Origin: Sanguinoderma infundibulare
Taxonomy: Eukaryota > Basidiomycota > Agaricomycetes > Polyporales > Polyporaceae
Assembly (NCBI GenBank): GCA_032821775.1
Contig: JAVLRN010000006.1
Span: 1,302,001 to 1,366,000, forward strand
Direction: 5' to 3'
DNA: 64,000 nt
Shown here: positions 46,073-58,364 of the stretch, piece after piece
Position numbering within the stretch: position 1 is the stretch's first letter
Layout of the letters: each line of letters opens with the position of its first letter
Made by a program: the position numbers and the translations under genes
The notes under the pieces: generated by a model
Seen by the model: the letters and a program-made list of their open reading frames with translations, nothing else
What the model was told of the DNA's origin: nothing
The model's database searches: none

Positions 46073-47881
46073 TCACAACAAAGACGGTGACATCCCTAGA
46101 ATAATCCGAGGTCCCTTCGACGCGTAATCCGCTTTTGAGACGTAGTTCTTCCCTCCGGAATCATTGAACGCCAGCTGATCGGCCACAGAATTCAATCGTC
46201 AATAAAGCTCCCGCCAGACATCTCCGTAGAACGCTTGTCACTCACCTTTGCAATAATGCTCGTCCCGAGGAAGCCCGCAAGACCATCCCCTTTGTCCCGG
46301 TACTCGGCGAAATAGTCTGGCACTCTCAGCGTTCGAATGGTCCGCGTTTGTACCTCGTTGTTCTGTACGTCAGGTGCGCCCAGGATGTACGGGGCGAGCC
46401 GGTCTGAAAGAGCAGCTCCGAGACCTGGCCGGGCAAGTACGGTCAGCTCGGTAGTAGTGCGGGTCGCGCAAACATGGCGCAAACGTTGCTCACCCTTGAT
46501 GTGGTGCGTAATCTCTCCCGTCGCGAACAGACCTTGCCATATGTACGCCCGTTGGTCTACATCGGTCTGACCAACAGCGTCGCCAACCGCAGTCTGGATT
46601 GGCCGGCGGAGATCCTTTGGGTCTTTCTCGTGGACACCCGGAATGCCGTCGAGCAGTGTCGGATCGAAGAGCGGTTCGCAGAAGCGATGACGCTCCTTGC
46701 CCAGGGTGAGCTCGACGCCCTTGAACTCGGTCGTGACAAGGTCGAGGGCCTCCATCTCCCTCGCTCGGGCCTGTTCCGCAGGCTGGGCTTTTGCGTTCTG
46801 CCGTCGCTTCATCCCACTCTCAATGACGGCGCGTTCCTTTCCGGCTACGACAATGGCGGCAATGTCTGTGACGCCTTCGTCCTCGAGGTCGCGCGCCGCC
46901 TCGCCCTCCGCAAGGACTTTGATCAGGCCACTCTGCCATATGTGCTTCGCCAGCTCGAGGAGCGTTCCTTGCAGGGCCTCAGGAGATGGCGGATTGGCTG
47001 GGGGAGAGAGGGCAGCCATGACGGAAGTATTCGAGCGGAGGAGGTGCGCGAGGTAAGCCTGGCAGTCGCTTAGGCCGAGCGGGACTTGTGCTCGCGTGGT
47101 ATGGACGACGAAGCCGTCGTATATGGGCGCGATGTCGGTGTAGTCTTGGTCGATGTCCACCACAACGCCGCTGAGCTGCACGCCGGAGATGGCGGAATAG
47201 AACTGGGCCATGGGGCGGTCGAGGATGGCGAAACCAGCGGCATTGAACCGCTCAAAGAAGATCTGGCATATGCGTTCGTACGCATCGCGCGCGAGGCCGG
47301 ATGCGATGGAGAGCATGATGGGGGATTCCATTTGAGCGCGACGGAGCTTGAGGGCGGAGAAGAGAACGTACTTCCTGAACGTGGCCGTGGGGAGTGGACA
47401 GGTTATTGACGGATACATAGAAGTGGCGCGATATGTGGAACGGTACGTACCACAGAGCCTCTGCCTGCGTGTAGTCAGATATATGCCCTTCTGCAAAGGG
47501 CCACGAAACAACAAGGTCTTGTCCGGCAGCAAGGGCCTCGTCAAGTTGTGAACCGACGAGATAGTCGGTTACTTTTGCAGAAAGCGTCGCGGTCGACGTT
47601 GAGGGGCCTGCGCAACGTTGCAGGTGAAATGGCCAAGTAAATGCAGCGCGTTTCACGTACCACTCTCGCTATTCGGTGCAACAAGAATTCGCCTAAGGCC
47701 CACTCGGGCGGGTATGTCCTACGAACGCCGGTTTGAGTCGCGAAAGCCGAGCTGAAAAGTGGAGATGACATACGACAGTGGGCAAGTGCAGCAGGTCATG
47801 GAGACCCTGACCGGCGCGTATGGTAGTACGGCCGGTTTCGATGATGACGACAGTAGAGTCACGGAAGTTGGTGCTGCTCAT
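46073..47881 (-). CDS. ARP9: Actin-related protein Arp9 of SWI/SNF and RSC remodellers
   Basis: Nuclear actin-related subunit that couples the ATPase of SWI/SNF-type remodellers. It starts MSSTNFRDSTVVIIETGR (first exon 47774-47881) and ends with the exon 46073-46174, which encodes FNDSGGKNYVSKADYASKGP and stops at 46073. Taking the frame straight through the last donor (46253) would end at 46192 with an unrelated tail, so I use the splice. The actin fold is visible in DLVVSWPFAEG, PIMLSIASGLARDAYERICQIFFE, GVVVDIDQDYTDIAPIYDGFV and DIAAIVVAGKE. Typical actin nucleotide-binding glycines are partly lost, as known for Arp9. Internal exon borders between 47700 and 47400, including a small one encoding IPARVGLRRILVAP, are less certain. 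Confidence 0.88.
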
Positions 47882-48134
47882 CGGATTCGGACGAGTGTGC
47901 GACGGTCAAGCGAGCTTCGGCGTCGCGTCCAACTCGAGAGCGCGCGCGATCACGTTCCCATACATAACAGTAAGCGCCTTAAAGCTCCATACACGTCGCA
48001 GGGCAAAACAAAGATTGCAAAACGGCGAAGCTGCAAAGCATGTATCGACGAAAGCTATGGCGGACATTATGTGTAATAAAATAACCGTGTCCATCCCCCC
48101 AAATACCGACGTCCTCCGGACCCCTTGGCTGTCC

Positions 48135-49527
48135 TCAGGCCTCTTGGTACCAACCATCCTCTGGCCACGTTCCCGAGCCGTCAATGAGCCCCGCAAGTTC
48201 GAGCTGCCCGAAGCGTGCTGCAAACGCGTCGTAACCGATGCTGGGCGGTGGCGGCTTCTCGGGCACAGGCGGATGGACCACCTGCTGTGGCCGCGCTAGT
48301 TGCTTCCAACTTTCAGGAGGCTTTGCCCGTACCGTATAGTCGCGAACCTCGGGAAATCCACGCACGGTGGGCGGCAGATCCCCGAGTGGGATTGGTTGTT
48401 CTTCATCTTCTTCCTCCTCTTTTTGGGCGGATGTCTGCCGCTTCCACTTCCGGCGGCGAGCTTGTGAAGCTGTCAGCGTCTTCCCGCGTCGGGCTGGGCG
48501 TACGGGTGGACACAGCAACGTGAATACGGGGATTGGGTGTGATGGAAGCGCCGTAAGGTCCTGCGGCTGGTGTTGACGCGGCCGCCGGAGTGGTTGCAAG
48601 GAATTCGGGGTGATCAACTGCGCTGGGTATAGCGCATTGAAGTGGACCAGCTGAATGTGTGCAGGCAGCCCACTTCCAGACCTCCCAAATGTGTGGGTGC
48701 ATCCTGGCATCACTTCATTATCAGTATGACAACCAAGCAGCAAAACAGTATTCATACCAATGATGGGACATGGAAGGGGCACTCTTGACAGGTGGCTCAG
48801 ATCAATGTGTTGCTGGAGCTCTGGAAGTGTAGCGTGGTATCTTCCAGAACACTTGTTGATCTTGCATTCCCAAGGTCCCTACAATGCATCCAGTTAGACG
48901 TGTTCTGCCAATGGAAACCATATCATGCCATACCTGACTAGAGCCTGACAGTTCCTGTTGTCGACAATGTTGATGTAAATGCTGTTTGATAACAAAGGAG
49001 TAGATTAGCCAACATCTAAGAACTGTTGAAGTCACCACATCCACTGGGACTAGACTCTCCAAATGCTGACCCAGAGCTATAACCATGATCAATCAATCCA
49101 AGGTCTGGATTGATTGGCCATGCAAAAGCTCACATTCTGGTGGCCTTGAGATAGAAATTGAATAACACTCAGGTGGATCTGTCTCTCGGCTCTCAATGCA
49201 AACAAAATAAATTCATACCTCTTGAAGGGACTTCCAGCTATTCAGTTTAGCATGGCATCGACCCCAGTCACAGTTGAGAGGTTCTGACTGAACCACCTCC
49301 TTGGCCACCTCCAGAGCATGCTCAACAGTGAGAGGCACTGTTATGAAATCAAGAGCAGATGTGCTTCCTGACTTCTGTGCCACACCCATGTTCGAAACAT
49401 GTCTGGGGTGCATAGAAGGGTTGAGGAAAGGAGAGGATGAAAGAAGGAGGCAAGGTGTATGGGTTGAAAAGGGCTTAGAGTGGCAAAGGAAGGCTCGTTC
49501 CGAGTTTGGGTGGTTCACATATTGCAT
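48135..49527 (-). CDS. Three-finger C2H2 zinc-finger protein, family not recognised
   Basis: Four exons (49219-49527, 48934-48981, 48758-48878, 48135-48703) give 348 residues with no frame break. Three C2H2 fingers follow one another. Finger 1: Cys 86, Cys 91, His 104, His 108, where the Cys pair is in exon 1 and both His open exon 2. Finger 2: Cys 124, 129, His 143, 148. Finger 3: Cys 156, 161, His 175, 180, split again by an intron between Gly 160 and Cys 161. The N-terminal 85 residues show nothing familiar. The C-terminal half is Pro-rich with an acidic EEEEDEEQ run, a basic RRRKWKRQ patch and an end reading DGSGTWPEDGWYQEA. The finger exons are notably A/T-richer than neighbouring genes. 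DNA or RNA binding is inferred from the fingers only. Confidence 0.72.
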
Positions 49528-49864
49528 CTTTCGCTAGGGTTAGAAAAATAACAGATTCTGAGTTTAGACACTAGGCAGTATCTTTTCTGCTCCGACGCGA
49601 GGGACCACTCAGTCAGTCGTCGGTGATCCCCAAATTCATGCGGAGTGCGCAAGCAAACGTTTTCGCATCTGCGTAACCCTAGCGTGGATCAATACGCTTC
49701 GGTCCGGCCGCCGTGACATCCCACGACGAACTCAATCAAAGATCGTCGTGCGCACGTCTACACGCTATTTGTTACAGTACAAATGTTCACGAGCTTCCTC
49801 TAGCAAAGTACAATGACCCAACACAGCCTCTAAAAAGGCAGCATACACCGATCGTTACACAAAC
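49528..49864. other. Intergenic between the zinc-finger gene and SEC53
   Basis: About 340 bases holding the 3' flank of the phosphomannomutase gene and the promoter of the zinc-finger gene. No motif stands out. Confidence 0.5.
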
Positions 49865-50986
49865 TTACAAATCGAAAAGTTCCTTCAACATTCGCATCGT
49901 ATCCTCCGGGTTCTGAACTGAGTGCCCGACAGTGCGGGGATCCGTGTAAATCTCGTAGTCATTGCCGCCCTGCGATGTATGTCAGCGAGGGAGCCACAAC
50001 CAAGCAATAGAAAGCCTGTACCTTGTGGGTCTTGTCTCCAAAGAAGTGTATTTCCTCAAACTGCTCGTCCGCGACGTGACGCAAGCAGTAGGTCTTGTCC
50101 CACCCATTTGGAAATACGTCGAAGGAGATCTGGCCGCCTATTGCGAATGTAAGACCGTAATCAGGGAACTTCTCCTTGAGCACGTTCACGAAGGCCTCGC
50201 GAACACCGTGTTGCTGCGGACAAGGAGTCAACATTTTATATTATTCCCGATGAAAGCATTTCCACCACCTTGTCGTAAGCCAGGAAGTCGTTTCGCTCTT
50301 CAACGCTACGAGAAGGCAAGGTAGTTGGGATCAACGGATATCAAAGTCATAAACAGAGAAAGGAACTAACGTTGCGTTTCGGCCCAATGGGCTGACGTTG
50401 ATCATTCCGTTACGAAACTCAACGAACGTGCCTCTGCAGGGTGCTGCGATCTCAGCACACTGGAGCAACCTCATCGCGGCTCAACGTACCGCTTGACTGG
50501 AATATCCAGGTCGGCAATGTAGTGCAGAATGAAATTCACGAGGGGTTTATAGCGATCCTCGCCGACGAATTGTATAAATGACTCTGAGGGCAACTGCTTG
50601 TCCAGCTTGTACGCCGTCAAGCCGTTCTCTCCAAACGTAAAGTCAAATTCCTCGAGCACTGCACGAGCAGATGCCAACTCAACACGATGGGAGGAGCGAT
50701 CATGAAGGAAGACGGCGCACCCTTTGAACCCGCCGCGCTGATTTGTTCCGAGATCTTGACGAAGTCCGACCCTCCAACGACACCGATTACGACCTTCTTG
50801 CGCAATGCGCGGAGGAGCGCGATCATCTCTGGAGACACGCCCTGAAGAGATCGAGGTGTGGTAGTTACGAGTGCGAGCTAGGTGCAGCGCGCGAGGACAT
50901 ACTTGGCGGGCAGGGCCTAAGGTGCCGTCCAAATCGAAAAGGACGAGTTTCTTGATTGGCCTGTCGGCGAAAGCAGCAGAAACCAT
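49865..50986 (-). CDS. SEC53: Phosphomannomutase
   Basis: Converts mannose-6-phosphate to mannose-1-phosphate for GDP-mannose, needed for N- and O-glycosylation, GPI anchors and wall mannan; cytosolic. Seven exons (50903-50986, 50721-50841, 50490-50658, 50371-50433, 50269-50305, 50022-50213, 49865-49969) give 256 residues, the usual length. HAD-type motif I is [11 protein letters not shown] with the nucleophile Asp 18 and acid-base Asp 20. [54 protein letters not shown] and [18 protein letters not shown] are the known eukaryotic PMM blocks. Several exons are short (37 and 63 nt). Confidence 0.96.
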
Positions 50987-51241
50987 CGTGCAGGTATTTG
51001 GTATGATATGAGGAATCAGAGGAGTTGGACCGGGATATCGCTGTGGCGGACGCAGGTGTACAACGAGGACACAAGCTTCGAGATTGCCCAGTCACGTGAA
51101 CTTACACTTGAGCTTGATCATCGACCCTTAACAGACCCTCCACACACTAGCAGTACAAGAACGTTGGCGTTGACCATCTCTAGATTTATATATTGAAGAG
51201 TTATACCCAACTATTTAGCCAACGGCCATGCCGTATAGAGC

Positions 51242-53489
51242 TCAACGACCGCCTCCGAGAGCCTTCAACCGCGCCTCTGCCGCGCGCGCTCTCCTCTCCC
51301 GCTCAATCTTCGCCCTCATCTTAGGCGTTAGACCAGCAACGCTCTCCGCCCCACCAGATGACCCTCCAAGCTTATGAGAAGTAGCAGACAACTCGTCCTT
51401 TCGGCGTTTGACATCTTGCACAGGAGGAGGGGTCGGGGATGACGCAGTAACCTCCCTGTCTTTCTCCCGCGTCTCGCGCTCCTTCACCTTGTCCCTCAAC
51501 CCCTTCCGCCACGTCTTCTTCTTTCCCTCCCGCCCTTCCTCCATCTCCGCGCTAAGTATGCTCGGTACACGCGCCCCGCGCTCGTTTCCGAGCCAATCCC
51601 ACCAGTCTGGATGTACCGCCGCCGCACGACGGAAGACATTCCGGACGGCTTTGGTGCGAGCGAGATCGTATGCTGTACGTCGTCCTGCACCTACACGGGG
51701 AAGGCACGGTGCATCCGAGTCAGACTCAACTCCCGAGTCGTCCGCTGTCATGCCTGCGCCCGTCAACGGCACATCAAGAGTGGGGTCTGCGTGCAGGTCC
51801 TCGAGGAGCCACTTCGTAATCTCTTCCTGGCCTGCGTGTGAGGCAACTTGAAGGAGGGTGCCGCCTTTCTCGCCTGTCCATTCCGGCAAAGCAGCATCGA
51901 TGCCCCCGAGCGTCGAACCTTCGCGCTCCCAGAACGTCTTGACGGTGTCGAGACGGCCGCGCTTGATCATGTCGAGAACCCGGGCCCACTTGTCTCGAAG
52001 CAGCTCTTCCTCGGGAGATAGCTGTGGAACTGTCGGCTTTTCCCTTTGTTTGACAGCTTCAGGTTGTGGAGCAGGGGTAGGTTTTGGCTTTGGAAGGGAG
52101 GCGATGAGGGCTTCGTCCTGAGCGCGGAGTGCTTCTTCGGTCAGGTGCGAGATCTTGACGCGAGTGAGCTCTTGAAGGCAGCGGTTGAGTTCTGCTTGTG
52201 TCTGGTAGGCTATTAGAGATCAGAACAAACGAAAGGGAAGGCGATGCGTACGGGGCGCCGTGTGGGGAAGGGGAAGCCTCGAAGTCGTTCATCGCCTGAT
52301 GGCGTCACAGTGAGAAAGAGGAAGAGGACGAAATTAGAATGAAAAGTGAATGCCTTTTTCAATGACTGCACCCTCATAGTCAAGGAAGATTCGGCGATTG
52401 GAGACACTCGCGCGGATGAAAATGCGTTCGCAATCCTGGATGTCTTCCGACCAATCTGCAAGCAGATTACGGATATCCTAAGAATCCGTCAAGATCCTGC
52501 GCCTGCAAATAATGAAGAAGCAACGTACGTCTCGCAGGGCTTGCTCGCCATAGCGACGGAGCATGGCACCAGCACTGACAGCTTTGCTCTTCGCATTGTC
52601 GTTCAATGACTGCGAGCCACCCTGCTTTCGACGGGCTGGAAACCTGGAGTCAACGGACAGTGTATATTCCTAGATGCACTGTAACTCACTAGTGTAGCGA
52701 TGGAAGGTCTTGTGCTTGAGAACCTCAAGATCGGGCTTAGGCCGCTTGGGCTTACCCTTCTTGGTGAGACCTTGATCATCCTCATCGCCATCTGGTCGCT
52801 TCACGCGGACGATAGCCCCGGCAAAATGCCCTCCTGCAGTCATGAACATGGCCCATGTGCGTCCATGTTCGCCGCCAGACTGCATCTGTTTGAGCTCGAA
52901 AAGGTAGTCTGAAGGGGGAGTAGGGGTGGAGAATATTGTTCGATAGACAGCAATTTGGGTGGAAGGGGGGGAATGGAACCAGACAAGAGGCATCTGAGGT
53001 ATCGCGGGCACGTTCGCATCAGGAGAGGAGGGTCGGGCTAGCTTGCCGGTCTTGCGAACGAGAGCAGCAATGGCATCTTGGTCAGATTCTCCGTCCGAGG
53101 ACGAGGCTGATCCAGATATTGAATCCTCAAGGCCTAGGACACCATGAAGAAAAGCAGATGGGGAGGATGAGGGAGAACATACCATCAACTAGCTGAGCAA
53201 AATGAGAGTCAGAGACGGAGTCGCCACCGTTGAGACGAATCTTGACGTTGTATCGGTGCCAATCGGAGCGGAAGTGGACGCGCTGGTCCTCGACATTGAG
53301 GAAGGTGACACCGAGGCAGATATTGCAAGCGCGCGAGGCAAGGGAAGGTTGTGGGACGGAAGCGGGGGATTCGGAGCTAGAAGGCGGGGTCGGGGAGTCT
53401 GGTGCTTGGACGAGAATGTTTCTAAGAACAAGGGTGTCCAGGAGTTCTCGGGGGAGAGAGAACAAGTGGTGCTGGTGGTATTGTGACAT
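51242..53489 (-). CDS. VMS1: Vms1/ANKZF1, peptidyl-tRNA hydrolase of ribosome quality control
   Basis: Releases stalled nascent chains from 60S subunits and works with Cdc48/p97 at mitochondria and ER. Six exons (53183-53489, 52690-53133, 52529-52635, 52354-52477, 52252-52286, 51242-52201) give 658 residues. A C2H2 finger lies near residues 55-78 (CNICLGVTF... HFRSDWH). The VLRF1 domain contains the GGSQ motif with Gln 259, the release-factor-like catalytic residue of this family, within KQGGSQSLNDNAK. PFPTRRPTQAEL is conserved. Ankyrin-type sequence (LLQVASHAGQEEITKWLL) follows near residue 455. A coiled coil near the C-terminus carries a p97-binding VIM with R640, A646, A647 and R650. The intron 52287-52353 appears to start with GC rather than GT. 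Confidence 0.95.
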
Positions 53490-54078
53490 GGTGAGGGCTA
53501 CAGAACAGGCGGAGCGATGGATGTGTGTGACAAGGTCTTGGTCGCCTTACATAAGTTATGTATCTGCGGGGTCGCGGATGGCTGCGAAGTGCACAGCGTG
53601 CGGCTCGGAAGACGTGCTGGACTCACTGTGACTCTGAATGAATAACGAGTCTATTTGCAGTGTACAGCGCGCGTTACAAAGAGTCGGAACAAGGGAGCGC
53701 TATGGCTACAGATGCGCGGAAACCGAGCATTTGTTGGAGGTAGATTTGAGGGGGGTGGAATGTGCTGCAGCAAAGACAGGCAACGCCACAAACCAAACAA
53801 GGCCAAGCGCGTCATTGGTCACGACAGGCGCGTCCGCGTCACTGGCAGGCTCAGGCTCGCGACGCGCTGCAGCACATGCACATCCTCCTTCGCTCTCTCC
53901 GCCTTTGACGCGTCCTGTCGCGCGACAAACCACGACAAAATGGCGACCATCTCTCCATCCTCCAAAGAAAACATCCCTTTCCATGGCGGGTCCGTCCATT
54001 GCACCTTTCCCGACGCGTTCTCTGCACCATCTGACCACCACGCCCGCGTTCCACAGCGACACGAGCTTCAAGCTCAAT
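53490..54078. other. Divergent promoter region of VMS1 and POL3 with MCB boxes
   Basis: About 590 bases. ACGCGT occurs at 53908-53913 and 54013-54018, 171 and 66 bases before the chosen POL3 start. This is the MluI cell-cycle box bound by MBF ahead of replication genes in yeasts. The hexamer is not rare in this GC-rich DNA, so the match is suggestive only. A frame in phase with POL3 is open upstream to 53638, with an alternative ATG at about 53983. Confidence 0.45.
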
Positions 54079-57000
54079 ATGGACTCCCAGCCTGCTTCCA
54101 AGAAGCGCAAGATTTCCCCATCCGGTCCCACAAACTCTCAGCCAAATCAATCCTCATTTGCAGACGTCCTCCAGAGACTCAAGGAGGATGCCGGTGAATC
54201 AAGAGGTACGTGTCTCGTTCTCTGCTCCTTCGTTTGCCATCCCAAACAGCCATATTTCAGATGCCGAGGGTGGCGCCAACCGCTGGGCTCGTCCTCCTCT
54301 GCAGCCCATCGACGTCAAGCGGGATAGTATCAGTAAGTCGTGGCTCACAATCTCCTTTAGCGACTCCTCAACCATCCTCGTCCTACAGTTTTCCAGCAAA
54401 TTGATATCGAAGACTCCGTAGACCAACAGACAGGAGGTACCACTCTCAGAATGTTTGGGGTTACCGAGGTGCGCGTCTCCGCTTCCCACTTCTCACATGC
54501 GCTCATCCCCTCGCTGTAGGATGGCCACAGTGTCCTCGCCCATGTCACTGACTTTCTCCCTTACTTCTACATCGCAACGCCCAGAGGCTTTGAGGACGAT
54601 GATATCGGTCCTCTCCAACGTCACATCAATGTCAGCATGCTTCTTTTCCTCCGCCGACATATCCTCACACCAGTCCATAGAACATTTTGAGTTATGGCGC
54701 CGTACGCAACGTCGAGATGGTCTTAAAGCGTAGTCTTTGGGGATATCGCGGAGATGATTGGGTTAGCTTCATCAAGCTCACCGTTACTGATCAGAGAAGC
54801 ATACCCAAAGTTCGAGATATGTCCATCCCTACCTTTGCAATTGCCCTCGGCTGACCTCTTATGCCCCATCCACGCCTTTTCGAGCGGGGTGAATGCAGAT
54901 TCAGGGGTCTCTGGGAGACTGAAGCCGCGACCTTTGAGAGCAACATCCCGTACACTCTTCGCTTCATGATTGACACCCGAGTGCGTTGCTCCTTCATAAT
55001 GACGCTACTTCCTTACTTATCCTGTGCCTAGGTCGTCGGGATGAACTGGATCGAAGTTCCTGCCGGCAAGTATTCTGTCCTTGGAGGAAAGGAGAAGAAG
55101 TCGCACTGTCAAATTGAGTTAACTGTCAGGTAGGCATTTTGCATCCTATCAACGAGACTCGGCTGTTCAACATGTGTAGGTGGGACAACTTCATCTCGCA
55201 CTCGCCGGACGGCCAATGGTCAAAGATAGCACCGCTCCGCATCCTGAGTTTCGATATAGAGTGTGCTGGACGTAAGGGCATCTTCCCCGAAGCAAATATA
55301 GACCCTGTCATCCAAATCGCCAACATGGTCACTCGACAAGGTTTGTCGCGAAAGATTGCATGCGTTCCCGTGCATTACTGACATCGCAACAGGCGACACC
55401 AAGCCATTCATTAGGAACATCTTCACCCTCAACAGTTGTGCCCACATTGTCGGCTCGCAGGTCAAGTCCTTCAATGACGAGGCGGATCTTCTCTTAAAAT
55501 GGCGAGACTTTGTCGAGGAAGTCGATCCCGATGTCATCATCGGGTACAACATTGCAAATTTCGACATACCTTACTTGCTCGACCGCGCAAAGGCCCTCAA
55601 AGCAAATAAGTTTCCTTACCTCGGCAGAATCGCAGGTCTGTTCTATCCTGTCTTCTGCCCCGCCTTAGACGATGTCATGACCATTGTGGACTATTGCAGG
55701 CAAACAAACTCTAATGAAGGACACGCATTTTTCCTCAAAGGCTTTTGGGCAGCGTGACTCGAAGGAGACTACGATGGATGGACGGCTCCAGATTGATGTT
55801 CTGCAGTACATGCAACGCGAGTACAAACTTCGCAGCTACACGCTTAACTCAGTTTGTGCGCAGTTCCTCGGCGAACAGAAGGAGGATGTGCACCATTCGG
55901 TCATTACAGAGTTGCAGAATGGTACCCCCGAGTCGCGCAGACGTCTGGCTGTGTACTGCTTGAAGGTTTGTCCCTCCCTTCGCCGTTTCAATAGGTGGGA
56001 CTAACAAGCATGTTAAAAGGACGCGTACCTCCCTCAACGGTTGATGGACAAGCTCATGTGTTTCATCAACTATACGGAAATGGCCCGTGTGACTGGCGTA
56101 CCGTTCAACTATCTCCTTTCGCGGGGGCAGTCCATCAAAGTCTTGTCTCAGTTATTCCGCAAGGCCAACGATGACGGTTACCTCGTACCCGCACTCAAGA
56201 GCGAAGGTATGAACTTTATGATCTGCATGTAGGCTGTTGACTGATCTTAACATTGTGTAGGCTCTGATGAGCAATACGAGGGTGCCACCGTCATCGAGCC
56301 GAAGAAAGGGTACTACGACGTGCCGATTGCCACACTGGATTTCAGCTCGCTGTACCCCTCGATCATGATGGCCCACAATATTTGCTACACGACATTGCTT
56401 GACAAGGCCACCGTGGATCGCTTGGGTCTCGTGAAGGACGTGGACTATGTCCAGACTCCGAATAACGGTGCGTGACTTGTGGACCTATAGCGCCGTTATA
56501 CGGGCTGACCACTGTCCCAGATTTGTTCGTGAAGTCGTCGAAGAGGAAGGGGCTACTGCCTACCGTTCTTGAGGACATCATCAGTGCACGCAAAGTGGCG
56601 AAGGCGGACCTGAAGAAGGAGACGGATCCATTCAAGCGCGCAGTCCTAGACGGTCGGCAGCTTGCGTTGAAGGCAAGACCGATTCGTATCATATTCTGAA
56701 ATTGTTACTGACCAAGATACAGATCAGTGCAAACTCCGTATATGGTTTCACAGGCGCGACCGTCGGGAAGCTGCCGTGTCTGGCCATCTCGTCAAGTGTG
56801 ACTGCATATGGTCGGCAAATGATCGAGAAGACCAAGCAGGAAGTCGAGGCCGAGTACTGTGTTGCCAACGGCCACAGTCACGACGCAATGGTTATCTACG
56901 GTGACACCGATTCGGTCATGGTTAGGTTTGGTCCGACAGACTTGCCCACTGTTATGCGATTGGGTGTGTATTCGCGTCGATATCTCTGTGATCCATAACT

Positions 57001-58364
57001 CCTAATAGCTGACGGCAAACCCCCAGGGAGCGAGGCGGCGGACTTTGTGACGAGCAAGTTTATCAAGCCGATCAAGCTCGAGTTCGAGAAAGTGTACTTC
57101 CCGTATCTATTGATTAGTAAGAAGCGATATGCGGGTTTGTACTGGACACGGCCGGAGAAGTACGACAAGATGGATACCAAGGGTATCGAGGTGGGTGGTC
57201 ATCATTCCCTCTACCGGGTTGAATGCTGACCCGATCCTAGACCGTCCGCCGCGATAACTGCCGATTGGTGTCTACTGTCATCGAGACGTGCTTGCACAAG
57301 ATTTTGATTGATCGCGACGTCAAGGCGGCGGAGGAATACGTCAAGCAGGTCATCTCTGACCTTCTCCAGAACAAGATCGATATGTCGCAGCTAGTGATCA
57401 CGAAGGCACTGGCCAAGACTGGTGTGTACCTCGTAACCACTTTGCACCTCATAACGGTTGATGACTGGTATTCCGCAGATTATGCTGGGAAGCAAGCTCA
57501 TGTCGAGCTGGCGGAGCGGATGAAACAGCGAGACGCGGGTTCCGCTCCTGCTCTTGGTGACCGTGTAGCATACGTGATTATCAAGGGCATCAAGGGTATG
57601 TCGCTATACGTCTCAGCGTCCTTCTGACGACCAGTTGACTGACGACGATTCGCCAGGTGCGGCCGCGTATGAGAAGTCGGAAGACCCCATCTACGTCCTC
57701 GAGAACAACATCCCAATCGACACCAAATACTACCTCGAGAATCAGCTATCAAATCCTTTGATGCGTATTTTCGAGCCCATCCTGGGTGAGAAGGCAAACT
57801 CGCTGCGTATGTGATATATTTCGACTTTTCGGCGTACGTCCTCAGCTGACACGATACTCCCGACTAGTGTCTGGTGACCACACGCGAACAATCCAGATTG
57901 CTACCCCTACAGTCGGTGGTCTGATGAAGTTCGCAGTCAAAACGGTGACGTGTCTGGGATGCAAGACGCCGCTGCGTCCGAACAACAGCGTTAAGAGTGA
58001 GCACAGACAGCGACTGACTGGTCATCATGGTGCTAAACGATGGTGATAGATGGCGCGGTTTGCAACAATTGCAGACCAAGGCTGGGCGAATTGTATCAGA
58101 AGCAGGTCACTTCTGCGTCTGAATTCCAAGTCCGTTTCTCCCGTCTGTGGACACAATGCCAACGTTGTCAAGGATCGTTACATCAGGTCTGTCTCCCTGG
58201 GACGTGGACCGTTGCATGAAATGGCAAGCTGAACAGATCGTTCTTTCCAGGATGTCTTGTGCACAAGTCGGGATTGTCCGATTTTCTACATGAGGAAGAA
58301 GGCGCAGAAGGACGTGGAAGACGCCAACACTGTCTTGGATCGATTTGAGAGCGAGATTTGGTAG
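54079..58364 (+). CDS. POL3: DNA polymerase delta catalytic subunit
   Basis: Main lagging-strand replicative polymerase with 3'-5' proofreading. The gene has many introns of 45-70 nt; I read about 1,060 residues from [15 protein letters not shown], with a nuclear-signal-like KKRK. Exonuclease motif I is [16 protein letters not shown] near 55245-55290 and motif II is [16 protein letters not shown]. Polymerase motifs are [10 protein letters not shown] near 56340-56370, [12 protein letters not shown] near 56725-56758 and YGDTDSVM near 56900-56923. The C-terminus holds CysA (CLGC...CNNC, about 57950-58070) and CysB (CQRC...CTSRDC, about 58160-58280), which bind Zn and 4Fe-4S. All catalytic acids are present. 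Exons between 54230 and 55130 are less certain in their borders. The start could lie further upstream. Confidence 0.95.

Noticed and set aside
46192..47544. Single 450-codon minus-strand frame as the whole ARP9 gene
   Set aside because: It enters introns at both ends. Splicing at the 46253 donor gives the conserved Arp9 tail, and the first exon lies at 47774-47881.
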